A DNA stretch of 64,000 nucleotides, from contig JAPFFF010000041.1 of assembly GCA_039105265.1 (NCBI GenBank), positions 496,001 to 560,000 on the forward strand, read 5' to 3'. Shown piece after piece: positions 10,222 to 20,038 of the stretch. Within the stretch, counting starts at the first letter, position 1. Each line of letters opens with the position of its first letter. This stretch comes from Tritrichomonas musculus. Lineage: Eukaryota; Parabasalia; Tritrichomonadida; Tritrichomonadidae. The notes under the pieces are model-generated. The model worked only from the letters and a program-made list of their open reading frames with translations, made no database searches and was not told the origin of the DNA. The translations under genes and the position numbers were made by a program.

Positions 10222-12516
10222 ATGACTCAAGACATTGTGGAATGCTATTGTGGCGATGAAGAAGATGATGGCACCATGATGTTTTGTGAAAAATGTAAAA
10301 AATGGCAACATGCTGTTTGCGTTAATTGGAATGATTTTACAGCTCCTGCAAAGTACATTTGCCCTTCTTGTCAAGGTATACAAGTAGAATGTATTTGCAA
10401 AACTGAGGGAGATTTTCAACATGCTGTTATTCAATGCTCGAAATGTCATTTATATCAACACAAAAGACATGTTGGATTTGGAATTGGTAAAAATCCACCT
10501 TATTATATTTGTTCAAAGTGCTCACCGACATATACCGGTGGTAGGAACCTCAAAATCGAGCCAATATTATATTTTTTCCCATCTTTTAATGAAAAAATAA
10601 TACCTTCGAATATTAACTCATTTCCATATACAATTCCTCCTGGACGATTACTCAATAAACTTCGTGAATTTAGTACTGGCAGCCCCATTACACCTGTAAA
10701 CCTTGTAAATACATTGATCACTTATTTTCGTGATGTTCTTTTCAAATCGCATCCAACACTGAAATATTTCGATTATATCAAATTTTATCCGGAACGACAC
10801 GTCAAAGATGCTTGCCAGTTCATGTTTTATTTTACGAAAGCAATATCATTTTTATGCGATCTCTCAATACCTGAAGTTCTTCAAATATTCGACCATGTCA
10901 TTTCGCTTATGATTTATAAGCGCGCTCTTCCAAAATCTTTTCGCAAGCAGGTTACGAACGATGCTGAGGATGATGCTTTAGAAATCAATATGTCAGACCG
11001 CGCCCAAGATGTCATCCGTTCAAATTACAAAGTAGTTTACTTCCAAAGACCAGTAGAGAATGTGCCTCTAAAGATTGTTGCAGGCCGAAATGCTTTTCCT
11101 ACCGTAATTAGTCTTGTTGACATTCGTGAATGCGATTTTATTTGTCGTATTTGGGGATATTGCATGGATTATGAAGAAATTGACCAACCCAATCATGTTC
11201 CAGACTTTTCTGTATATGGTGTTGCACGATCAAATTTATTTATTAATTCATCAAAAGTCCAAGGTTCTCCAATTTTTCAACATATTAGGCGAGGAGTTAT
11301 TTCAAACTGTGAAGTTCGTCTGTTTAGGACGACTTTGAAGGGATCAAAGAAGAAAGTCATTTGGGCAGGCATTTTTGCAACAAAGCCAACCATAATGCAG
11401 CACCTTATAGATGCAAAACCAACTGTTGATAGCGTATATGCTAACAGTTCTACCACAAGTACATCATCAAGAAGTTCTTCAAATGAACATTCAAACAATG
11501 ATCATAAAACTGATGCAAATGATGTTCATACAAATGATGAATTTGGTTCAGAAGCAAGTCGTTCACATTCATCCGCAAATAATGATGATGATAATGATGA
11601 TGTGAGTAGTAGGTCGAAGAAGACTAATAAAAACAAATATGTGATTCATGCAGGAGAAGAATTAGTTTTACCATTTGAGTTGGCACCACTTTTTGTTAAA
11701 AACGATGCTGAATGGAGAAGTGGCCCTGTTGATCCTCGTTTAGCTGACATAGACGTGGAAATGGACATCAATTCATTCAAACCACTAAAGCCTGCAAATC
11801 ATGCCACAAGTGCAGAAGACGACTTTGATCCAGCAATAAATGAATTGAATGCTAAGATAGCATATGAACACCAACATAAGGCAATCAAAGACAATTCAAT
11901 TGATATTGAAACTAAACCTGGACCAGATAATGAAACGACTTTACAGAACATTTTCAGTAAAAAAGCGCCACTATATATGAACTTTATCATAGAGCCAACA
12001 CAGAGACGTTCCAACAGTGTCAATAATAATAATAATTCAAATCAAAGTAGGAATAAGAACAATAAAAATGGAGAAATTAACAATAATTCTGGAAAAGATG
12101 ATGATTATATTAATAGTGATTCAGATGAACTATTCCAAATTACATCAAAATCTGAAATTCGTGATTTTCTAAATTCAGTATCAAACAAGTCATCAGACAA
12201 GAATTCTGGTAATTCAGAATCAGGAAATCAAAATGAAAATATTAAAAATGAATTAAAATCAATTCCTCCAAAAATAAGGAAATCCATCTCTTCTCTAGCT
12301 CCATATGATCCTCTTCAGGGGAAAAAGTCATGGTATCAACCTATGCAATACGAAGCCAAAATACCAGATTTAAAATTAGATTTTAGAGATCCTTGGAATC
12401 CAATTTCACCTGCTACAGCATTTAATAAAAACACAAAGCCGAAGGTAACTCCAGCTGAATTTTGGGCTGAAGATCCAGTAGATTTCGTTGATGTTAGTGA
12501 TGGTGATTTGGATTAA
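10222..12516 (+). CDS. Double PHD-finger protein with degenerate SET-like region (SET3/MLL5-like)
   Basis: 764 aa, probably a nuclear histone reader. PHD1 is a full C4HC3 finger (C8, C10, C22, C25, H30, C33, C47, C50). PHD2 follows at once (C57, C59, C72, C75, H80, then H83 in place of the usual Cys, C97, C100). Residues about 285-390 and 473-490 read like the two halves of a SET domain: IFQHIRRGVISNCEVR (351-366) aligns with the FIRRSCxPNxEVR motif of SET3/MLL5, IWAGIFATK (380-388) with the LxxFATKDI strand, and IHAGEELVLPFEL (475-487) with GEELxxxYxY. About 80 Ser/Asn/Asp-rich residues (405-472) are inserted between the halves. The NHSCxPN and final Tyr residues needed for methyl transfer are altered, so it is probably non-catalytic, as in yeast Set3. 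The C-terminal 250 residues are mostly disordered with a conserved-looking end (GKKSWYQP, PAEFWAEDPVDF). PHD calls are solid; the SET assignment is moderate. Confidence 0.88.
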   Translation: MTQDIVECYCGDEEDDGTMMFCEKCKKWQHAVCVNWNDFTAPAKYICPSCQGIQVECICKTEGDFQHAVIQCSKCHLYQHKRHVGFGIGKNPPYYICSKCSPTYTGGRNLKIEPILYFFPSFNEKIIPSNINSFPYTIPPGRLLNKLREFSTGSPITPVNLVNTLITYFRDVLFKSHPTLKYFDYIKFYPERHVKDACQFMFYFTKAISFLCDLSIPEVLQIFDHVISLMIYKRALPKSFRKQVTNDAEDDALEINMSDRAQDVIRSNYKVVYFQRPVENVPLKIVAGRNAFPTVISLVDIRECDFICRIWGYCMDYEEIDQPNHVPDFSVYGVARSNLFINSSKVQGSPIFQHIRRGVISNCEVRLFRTTLKGSKKKVIWAGIFATKPTIMQHLIDAKPTVDSVYANSSTTSTSSRSSSNEHSNNDHKTDANDVHTNDEFGSEASRSHSSANNDDDNDDVSSRSKKTNKNKYVIHAGEELVLPFELAPLFVKNDAEWRSGPVDPRLADIDVEMDINSFKPLKPANHATSAEDDFDPAINELNAKIAYEHQHKAIKDNSIDIETKPGPDNETTLQNIFSKKAPLYMNFIIEPTQRRSNSVNNNNNSNQSRNKNNKNGEINNNSGKDDDYINSDSDELFQITSKSEIRDFLNSVSNKSSDKNSGNSESGNQNENIKNELKSIPPKIRKSISSLAPYDPLQGKKSWYQPMQYEAKIPDLKLDFRDPWNPISPATAFNKNTKPKVTPAEFWAEDPVDFVDVSDGDLD

Positions 12517-12805
12517 TATTTTATTTTTTTGTTTTTTTTTTTAATATCCATTTCTTATTTTTTGTTAAATATTTATAATAATAAACTTTATTTCTTTTAT
12601 AAAAATCCCAGAAAGCATTGAAATATAATACTCACTATTTCAATCAACTATGCTGAATAGCACATCCAGACAAAAAAGAAAATTGCGGAATTTATGTAAG
12701 TACTTAAAAAACATATACATAGAAGAAATTCAAAAGTAATGTATTAAATTTTTACTGCAAAAATAAACAAACATTATAATGAATATTTAATAAATGATAA
12801 CAACT

Positions 12806-13615
12806 TCATTGCGGTGGTTTTCTTGATGGAGATTTGGATCTTATTACATTCATCGTTTGAACACCTTCACGAAGTTGTTTCTCCTTTTGCTCTTGGATAG
12901 CTCTGTATTTCCCTTTTGCCATTGAATTCCTATTGGTTTCACCTGAAAATTGCGATTTATAGAGTGTATTAACAAACTCGTTATGACCTTTTTCAACTTG
13001 TCTTGCTTTGATGAATCTTCTCTTTGCTCTTTCTTTAGAAGATGCTTTTTGTCTTCTCAATTTCTCAGTAAAAATACGAGAGTTTTGCTGAAAGTTAAGA
13101 TTGCTTGGCTTTGCTCTTTGATGAGAGAAATCGTTAAGCTTTTTCTCATCTTCTTCCATATACTTGAGATATGTTGGTATTTCGGGCCTTTCAATATTTT
13201 TGGGAACGAAAACATCGTTTAGATCTGGCGTTTCATTTGCTAAAGACTCTCTAAGTTGAAGCACTTGTTCTGAAAGAGCATCAGAAGCTAATTGATCACT
13301 AGCTAACTTTGCATCAACGACTTTTCTAAGACGTAAATCCCAAACAGCAGAATAAAATGGTATTGCCCGTGGTTGAGTTATCGGTTCATCTAACGGATCT
13401 AATTCAATATCTTTAATTGATGAAATTTCTTCAATTGATGGCTCATCATAAAATGAAGTAAATAAAGAAAGTAAACGTTGCGTATATTCGAAATCCATGG
13501 CACTAGATGGTGCTTGCGCTTGTTCTTGGCTTTGTGCAGTTGATTTTTGTTTTGCAGATGTAGTAGAAGCTGGCTGCTTATCTCTTGGAGTTGGAGGTCC
13601 TTGTTTTGGAGGCAT
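12806..13615 (-). CDS. Small basic, partly helical protein of unknown function
   Basis: 269 aa. Residues 1-38 are Pro/Gln/Ser/Thr-rich and disordered (MPPKQGPPTPRDKQPAST). Residues 39-150 contain a mixed region with FEYTQRLLSLFTSFYDEPS and AIPFYSAVWDLRLRKVVDAK. Residues 150-245 are strongly basic and helical (TEKLRRQKASSKERAKRRFI), and the C-terminus is KSPSRKPPQ. No family is recognised. The gene is divergent from the NEK-like kinase, with 83 bp between the two ATGs, so both probably share a promoter region; whether they share a pathway is unknown. The charged helix could bind nucleic acid or microtubules, which is speculation. Confidence 0.8.
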   Translation of the reverse strand: MPPKQGPPTPRDKQPASTTSAKQKSTAQSQEQAQAPSSAMDFEYTQRLLSLFTSFYDEPSIEEISSIKDIELDPLDEPITQPRAIPFYSAVWDLRLRKVVDAKLASDQLASDALSEQVLQLRESLANETPDLNDVFVPKNIERPEIPTYLKYMEEDEKKLNDFSHQRAKPSNLNFQQNSRIFTEKLRRQKASSKERAKRRFIKARQVEKGHNEFVNTLYKSQFSGETNRNSMAKGKYRAIQEQKEKQLREGVQTMNVIRSKSPSRKPPQ

Positions 13616-13698
13616 AAAAAAATCTATACGTTTACTTATTGATGAAATTTTTCAATTACTTATTCAATACACAAAAAACACGTTTAAATATTTTTAAA
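13616..13698. promoter_or_regulatory. Compact divergent promoter region
   Basis: Only 83 bp separate the start codons of the minus-strand basic protein (13615) and the plus-strand kinase (13699). TCAATA on the plus strand and TCATCAATA on the minus strand are candidate initiators. Their identity is inferred from position. Confidence 0.4.
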
Positions 13699-14964
13699 AT
13701 GGATAGATATACAAAAATCAAAGAAATTGGAAAAGGCTCATATGGAGTTGTTTCTCTCATGCAAGATAAATTAGACAATAATAGATATGTTGTTGTTAAA
13801 ACAATTAAAGTTAAAAAGAAAAATATCAGCGAATTAAAAAGTGCTCAACAAGAAGCCAGCTTTTTAAAACAACTTCATCATCCAAATGTAATTCAGTTCT
13901 TTGACGCATTTCAAAAGAGTCCTACTGAATTTTGTATAGTTCTAGAATATGCAGACGCAAAAGATCTTAACCATTATTTGAAAACGCATTCAAATCTTTC
14001 AGAAGAACGAATATTAAGAATTTTTTCACAGGTGATTCTTGGTATTTCTTATATTCATTCAAAAAAAATTATTCATAGAGATATTAAAATAGCAAACATA
14101 TTTTTATTTAAAAACGGACTTGTTAAAATCGGTGATTTTGGAATTTCTCGAGAAATTTCTGAAGAATCTTTAGCATCGACAGTTATTGGAACTCCATACT
14201 TTATGGCCCCTGAGATCCTAAAAGCCGAACCTTATGGATACCCAGCAGATATATGGGCTGCTGGATGCGTTTTATTTGAGCTCATGACAGGAGATCATGC
14301 ATTCACTGGTATCACCCGCGACGACTTATTTGATAATATTAAATTTAGCGAAACTCCAGATACACCTTCTCGTTATTCTAGAGAGTTAAAGTCATTATTG
14401 GCAAGAATGCTTGAAAAAGATCCCAGATCACGTCCAACTGCTGCCGAGATTGTTTCAATGCCATTAATCAGGAACACTTTGAAATCTCTCGAAAAGAAAA
14501 TTAAAATTGATAATAAAAAGTATGATCCTAAATCACCAAAATTGCAAAATAAATCTAAAAATGGTAATTACAATGATCAGGGCGATGATTCTATAGATCA
14601 AAATGATGTTCCTGATTGGATTAAAGATGATCAAAAAGTAGCTGCTGAATTAGTAAGACAGAGTGTCAGCAAGTTTGTAGAAGATATGAACATGTTTCAT
14701 GATATTGTTTCAAAAATGCCAAGCGATATTAAAATTTTACCTGGGTTTTCATCCGATTTGAATGCAAGACGAGCAAAAATTGAATCAGCCTGTAGGGAAA
14801 AACTAGGTGACGATAATTTTGACAAATTATTTAAATTTGTTAAAGAAAATTGGTCTGAAAATAGGGAACAAATACCAGCTATCCTTGACATGGATTTCTA
14901 TCCCGATGATGAAATGAAACTTATTGATAGCTTGATGATGATTGATAGATTCTTGAATCATTAA
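13699..14964 (+). CDS. NEK-like serine/threonine protein kinase
   Basis: 421 aa from ATG 13699. An in-frame ATG lies 60 bp upstream, but MDRYTKIKEIGKGSYG at 13699 is the usual beginning of a kinase domain. Motifs: GKGSYG (11-16), catalytic Lys in VVVKT (K34), Glu in the C helix (E52), HRDIKIANI (126-134), DFG (146-148) and GTPYFMAPE before the F helix. An active kinase is expected. The domain ends near residue 270. A 40-residue polar linker precedes a C-terminal helical domain (about 315-421) containing VRQSVSKFVEDMNMFHDIVS and MDFYPDDEMKLIDSLMMIDR, which I do not recognise. NEK kinases act in cilia, centrosome and mitotic control, and they are much expanded in flagellated protists. NEK is inferred from the order and style of motifs; another CMGC/CAMK-unrelated group is possible. 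Confidence 0.9.
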   Translation: MDRYTKIKEIGKGSYGVVSLMQDKLDNNRYVVVKTIKVKKKNISELKSAQQEASFLKQLHHPNVIQFFDAFQKSPTEFCIVLEYADAKDLNHYLKTHSNLSEERILRIFSQVILGISYIHSKKIIHRDIKIANIFLFKNGLVKIGDFGISREISEESLASTVIGTPYFMAPEILKAEPYGYPADIWAAGCVLFELMTGDHAFTGITRDDLFDNIKFSETPDTPSRYSRELKSLLARMLEKDPRSRPTAAEIVSMPLIRNTLKSLEKKIKIDNKKYDPKSPKLQNKSKNGNYNDQGDDSIDQNDVPDWIKDDQKVAAELVRQSVSKFVEDMNMFHDIVSKMPSDIKILPGFSSDLNARRAKIESACREKLGDDNFDKLFKFVKENWSENREQIPAILDMDFYPDDEMKLIDSLMMIDRFLNH

Positions 14965-15212
14965 TTTTTTTCTTTGAAAGAATACTACTATGATAAAAAA
15001 CTATATTATATTATGCATATCCATTTTTATTCGTCTATCGATACTGGTTATGAACTAATATTATAATATAATAGCAAGTCCTATATTTAAACATTAATAG
15101 TGCTTTAAAAGCAAATAAAAGAAAACCAAATAAACCATAAAATAGGTTAACAAATAATAATTTTTTAGTAAATAATAATATTAATATCATATGGTCTTGT
15201 ACAATATATAGT

Positions 15213-16964
15213 TCAATTGTTTTCTTTTGGTATTTCAGAATTATCATCTTTATTTTCACTTTCTACTTTTTCATTTGTAGTAGTTTCAACATTATTTTCT
15301 TCTGTTTTTTCATTGGTAGCATTTTCAATATTTTCTTCTTCCTTGGCTCTAGCAACAGTATTTAAGGCATCAGAAACTTTATTCAAAATATTATCTGTGC
15401 CTTGATGCTCAGTTTGATCTTGTGCGTTGTTTTCATTTTCTCCTTCATTTGTATCATTAGGATTATCATCTTTATTTTCAGTTGCATTTAAACTTTGTTC
15501 ATTTTCTCCTTGATTTACACTTTCTTTTTCAATAGTAACATTCTCATTTGGATTCTCTGCCTCTACTTGATTATCAAGATTTTCTGTTGTTTGTAAGTTT
15601 TCTTTTTCTGCTTCGCTTTGTTGCTGCTTTGGGCTTTCATTCTGTTTTTGGCTTTGCGTCTTTGATAGTCTTGATCTAGATCTTGTATTCTTTTTTGTTG
15701 TTTGAAATTGCTGATCTTTTACAGGTTGAACATTAAGCTTGGGCTTTTTCTTTTCAGATTTGAAATCAGCATATTTTTTATGCGTTCTTGGAGATTGTGC
15801 TTCAATTTCTTGAGCTGTTTTCGTAATTGTCATAGACGATTGCTTAGTATTTAGAAGAAGTCCTTTCTTTGATTTAATTTGATAGATAGCATTCATAGTA
15901 GGTTTTAATTCTTTTTGCTTTTCGGATTCCAAAAAAGCAATATTTTTATTTTTATGGTCAATAAACTTTTTTCTATCATTTTCATGTCTTTCAAGCATTC
16001 TATTCCACTCTGTTTCCATCGTTCTGGAAATCCTTTGCTGAGCAGCAGCAGTTTCTTCTTTTTGAAGACGATCTGCATCTTGCTTCATTGCTTTAGCTTG
16101 TTGGTACATACGAGCCACAGCCATTGCCCTTTCTTGTTCTCGCATTGAATTTAATTTTGGCGATGGCTTTGTGAATGGCCTCAAATATTCTGGATCAGCC
16201 CATCTTGCATGAAATTTATCTTTTTCTTCTTGCTGCTTCTGAAGTAATTCATTATAACTCTGTTCTTCATCTTCATTATATTTATTAATTTTTTCGTTCC
16301 ATTTTTCCGTAATTTCTTGGTGATCTTTTTGAAGTTGCTGATAACGATTAAATAAAATTTCAAATTGCGCTTCTTCATTGCTTTTATTATCTTCTGATTG
16401 AATAACCCGGTTATAAAACTTGATATTATTCTCTTGTTCTTCGGCATAGTCATAATTTCCATCAACTAATGCTTGAACACGTCTTCGATTTAATAACTGC
16501 AAAATTGGATTTCTTAAACCCTTTGGAGGAGGAATACGCCTACTTAAAATATTTTCAATATGTTCATCTAGTTCTTCCTCGCTGCAGTCACAAGGTTCTT
16601 CTTTATTTTGTGATTTATTTTGCTGATTAGTTTTAATCTTTTCGTATTGCTTTGCTGACTGGCTTGTTTTTGGCGAATTTGGCGATGTTGATGATACTGA
16701 AGAATTTCCTTTAGGAGTAACTATTTGATTTAGTGTATTATTTGTTTCTTGAGCAATATTTTCCATTTGATTAGATTCTTGGTTAGGTTGGATTATTTGC
16801 TCTGTTTGATTATTGTCATTTACATTTTCACTTTGTGGGTTTTTATCTTGAGTTAAAAATGCGAGAGCATTGAGACTTTGTTCGAGTTTTCCTTCTTGAT
16901 TTTGTTCGTTCGAATGATTTTCTTGAGAATTATCACTTTTTTCTTGGGAAGAAATTTCTGTCAT
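15213..16964 (-). CDS. Long coiled-coil, Q/N/E-rich protein of unknown function
   Basis: 583 aa. The N-terminal 120 residues are N/Q/S-rich and disordered. Around residues 125-185 comes a distinct segment (ENILSRRIPPPKGLRNPILQ, then QLLNRRRVQALVDGNYDYAE) with helix-turn-helix spacing. Residues about 185-370 are a long charged coiled coil (RYQQLQKDHQEITEKWNEKI; MYQQAKAMKQDADRLQKEET), containing RMLERHENDRKKFI and ending near SKKGLLLNTKQSSM. The last 190 residues are N/E/T-rich and disordered. The family is not identified. The gene converges on the NEK-like kinase with 248 bp between stop codons. Coiled coil plus a short basic segment suggests a structural or cytoskeletal role, as inference. 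Confidence 0.85.
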   Translation of the reverse strand: MTEISSQEKSDNSQENHSNEQNQEGKLEQSLNALAFLTQDKNPQSENVNDNNQTEQIIQPNQESNQMENIAQETNNTLNQIVTPKGNSSVSSTSPNSPKTSQSAKQYEKIKTNQQNKSQNKEEPCDCSEEELDEHIENILSRRIPPPKGLRNPILQLLNRRRVQALVDGNYDYAEEQENNIKFYNRVIQSEDNKSNEEAQFEILFNRYQQLQKDHQEITEKWNEKINKYNEDEEQSYNELLQKQQEEKDKFHARWADPEYLRPFTKPSPKLNSMREQERAMAVARMYQQAKAMKQDADRLQKEETAAAQQRISRTMETEWNRMLERHENDRKKFIDHKNKNIAFLESEKQKELKPTMNAIYQIKSKKGLLLNTKQSSMTITKTAQEIEAQSPRTHKKYADFKSEKKKPKLNVQPVKDQQFQTTKKNTRSRSRLSKTQSQKQNESPKQQQSEAEKENLQTTENLDNQVEAENPNENVTIEKESVNQGENEQSLNATENKDDNPNDTNEGENENNAQDQTEHQGTDNILNKVSDALNTVARAKEEENIENATNEKTEENNVETTTNEKVESENKDDNSEIPKENN

Positions 16965-17503
16965 TCTTTAATGAAATCTCATAAAATTGAAATACGTTAG
17001 ACGATATAGATCTCAAAAAGATTACGTTTACTTTTATGAAAAAAATTGCATAACATGAGTAAAGATTTAAAATATGAATGCAATTTCAAACAATATTTCT
17101 TACTATTACTTAAATATAATTCATTTTTGACTAAAACCACAAATATAAAGGTAAATATTTAAATTGTTTTTCATCCATTATTTTTTGAATAAAAGATATT
17201 GAATTAGAGAATAAAAATAATTTAAATGAATAATACATGATATCCCAATAATTTCTTTATAATTATTAATAATATATCTTAAAATAATTATATATAATTA
17301 AATTTATATCATTAAAAAATTTCTAAACTATATAATCTATTAAAAAGAAAGATATTTAAAAAATATATCAATGGCCAATGATATAAAATTGAATTTACAT
17401 TATTCTCAAGTTTTCAATCTTTTAAAGCTATTGAAATTTGAATTAAAAAATAAACATTAAATCAAAAAGATTTCTTCGATCAGATTTTTTCCAATCAAAA
17501 AAA
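16965..17503. other. AT-rich intergenic region
   Basis: Nothing gene-like: poly-A/T tracts and TATA-like words only. It is the upstream region of both the divergent coiled-coil gene and the carboxylesterase pseudogene. Confidence 0.5.
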
Positions 17504-18973
17504 ATGAAAACAGTAAGCACCAACTATGGAATTGTTGAGGGTGATATTCTTGATTCAGGAGTTGCTGTATTCAAAGGAGTACCATATGCTGAACCACCTG
17601 TTGGAAATTTCTGATGGAGAAGACCTATTTCACCTCACAAGTGGAAAGGAGTTAGACCTACTAAAGAATTTTCATTGATATATCCTCAAACAGATGATTG
17701 GCCATTTTATGCCAAAGAATTTGGAAGGCCATCTGATATGACAAGTGGTGAAGTTTGCATATATATGATATTTGGACAAAAGCACAGAGTTCATCAGAAA
17801 ACGCCGATTCTGGAAATGTTTTTGTTTCATTCAATTACAGAATCGGCGTTTTTGGATTTTTATCACATCCACTTCTTGAAAGTGACGAAAATATGGTTTA
17901 TGAAGTTGAAGAAGACGAAATCATCAAATACAAAATTTAAATCACTCAAAACATGATTTAATAGAAAAAAGTGGAAATTACGGGTTATATATGACCAGCT
18001 AGATGCTCTCCAATGGGTCCATGAAAACATATCTTACTTTGGTGGAGATCCATCAAATATTATTCTCATTGGTCAGAGTGCTGGAGCAATGTCAATTCAA
18101 AGAATGTATGAATCAAGATTAACACGCGGATTGTTTTCAAAAGTTATAATGAAGAGTGGAGGAGGCTATATTACTAAAATACCAATTTTAAAGTCATTAG
18201 GATGTAGAACAAAAAAAGAAGTCCAAAGAACATCAGTAAAAATTCTTCTTCGTACACTTAAAAGCAAAACACTTGCAGAAGCGAGAAGACTTACAACAGA
18301 AGAGCTTTATGAAGTTTATAACAATTCAGTTTATCCATTCACATTAACACCATTTGCTGATGGCGAAATTTACACAACAACACACAAAGAGTGGGAAAAC
18401 TACATGAGAAACTTTTGTCGTATTGAAAAAGAAAGGATGACAAATTCGTGCCGCCCAGGCGAAGAAAATGTTGATTTGAGTGAATTAGATTATTACCGAA
18501 ATATTCCAATGATTATTGGCTGCTTGAAAAACGAATTTGGCTATGAAACAAAGGTATATTTCTATCGTTGTACTATCAATCTATGCAATTTTTTATCAGG
18601 ATCAATTTTTGCTAATATAAATGGAAATAATCAATCTAGTAATAACAATAATAATACTAATAATGACAATAATAATACTAATAATATTCGAGGTCCGTTT
18701 TTATACATCAGCAAATATTCGATGCCTGGTAATGATAAAAGAGGAGCTTTTCATAGCTCAGATTTATGGTTTGTTTTTGGGATGTGCAAGAAATGCTGGA
18801 GACGTATGGGGGAGAAAGAAGAAAGGCTTTCAAATTTATTCTCAACCTATTGGTCAAACTTTGCACATACTGGGAATCCAAATGGTAACAGGCTTCCTAC
18901 ATGGCATCCATTTACACTGGAATCACAAATGCAGCTAGGAATATCTGATGAAATAATTAAGCACATGTTTTAA
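17504..18973 (+). pseudogene. Carboxylesterase type B (cholinesterase-like), broken
   Basis: From ATG 17504 the sequence reads TNYGIVEGDILDSGVAVFKG and GVPYAEPPVGNF, the classic N-terminus of type B carboxylesterases. A TGA at 17612-17614 stands where the family has the Arg of FRW, consistent with a CGA-to-TGA change. The frame then continues with WRRPISPHKWKGVRP. Near 17740 the homologous reading moves to another frame (FVSFNYRIGVFGFLSHPLLE), and near 17985 to a third (YDQLDALQWVHENISYFGGD), which holds the nucleophile elbow GQSAGA and stays open to 18973. HSSDLWFVFG probably carries the catalytic His. An N-rich insert occurs near residue 200 of the last frame. No ACTAAC intron motif separates the pieces. 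At least three lesions, so a pseudogene of a host alpha/beta hydrolase. Confidence 0.88.
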
Positions 18974-20038
18974 TTGCGTACATATACCAAATAAACTTCG
19001 GAAATTAATTTTGCTTAATTTACTATTTGAAAACATATTTATTTTGTCCATAAAAAATGAGTTTTTTAATCTATTTTCAAATAACAATCAATGACATCAA
19101 ATTTAAAAAAAATAATTTATTTATTTTTTAAAAAATCAATATTAAATTATTTTCATCTTAATCTTAAATTAATAAATAAATTAAAATTATATTTTTAAAT
19201 TTTTTTTGCAAAGATATTTATGAAATAAAAAAGTGAAACATTATTGAATTTTCCAAATCTTATCTTTGAAAAATTTATAAATAATAAAAAAATAATATGT
19301 AAATTAATATCATTAAATATAATTCATTTAAAAGAAATTCCAACATTTATAGTTTATATCACCGAAATTTTGAATAAAAATTATTTCAAAAAAAAAAAAT
19401 TTTCAATAGGCAGTGAAAAAAGATTTTTTGTATGTATTTTATTTAAACCATCATATCAAATTTTAACTTTTCACAACTTTTTTAGTAGAATTGAACAAAA
19501 CATATCTCAGCAATTACTTGTTCCAATTTAAAATAAGGGAATTGGAGAAGAATCAAAATTTAAAAATAGATAAAGCATTCAATATTTAATTTGAATTATC
19601 TCAAAATTTTGTTTAGAATAAATTGAATGAACAGTGAATTTTTCAGTTCCGAATAAAAACAATTTTGCGAATATATTTGTCTAAATTCATAGAATATTTT
19701 CATTTTTATTTTTTTCATTTCAAATTTAAAAAAAGAATTGAATATATTATCTATATAAGCAATTTTAATATTTCTCAATATCAACAAATTTAAAATCAAT
19801 ATATTGAAGCATTTTTTTAAATGTAAAATTTTCTGTAATCACTTCAAAAATTTGAATAAAAATTGAGTTTATGATATATATGATCGTTTCTATCCATTTA
19901 TTTTTTCATATTATTTCAATTTATTTATTAAAATTAACAATAAAAATTATTCTAATTTTTTTTACATCATTGGTTAAAAACTTTTTGAGAAGTAAAAATT
20001 CTTATCAAATTTTCTGAAGTAAAAAAAAAAAAAAGGAA
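18974..20038. other. AT-rich intergenic region
   Basis: About 1.06 kb with no convincing gene. An open frame near 19244-19531 has only a TTG start and Ile/Lys/Phe-rich composition. Nothing else is seen. Confidence 0.5.

Noticed and set aside
13639-13698. Upstream in-frame start for the NEK-like kinase
   Set aside because: The 20 extra residues overlap the divergent promoter space, and the family normally starts right before the Gly loop.
15035-15259. Small minus-strand ORF between two convergent genes
   Set aside because: Hydrophobic AT-rich frame overlapping the end of the coiled-coil gene; no support.
17675-17956. Separate small gene in the carboxylesterase region
   Set aside because: It is one frame of the broken esterase; the homology passes to other frames.
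17504-18973. Introns explaining the carboxylesterase frame changes
   Set aside because: No ACTAAC-type 3' splice motif between the pieces, and the TGA at 17612 lies inside a conserved motif.
19244-19531. 95-codon ORF in the 19-kb spacer
   Set aside because: Only a TTG start, Ile/Lys/Phe-rich, no recognisable motif.
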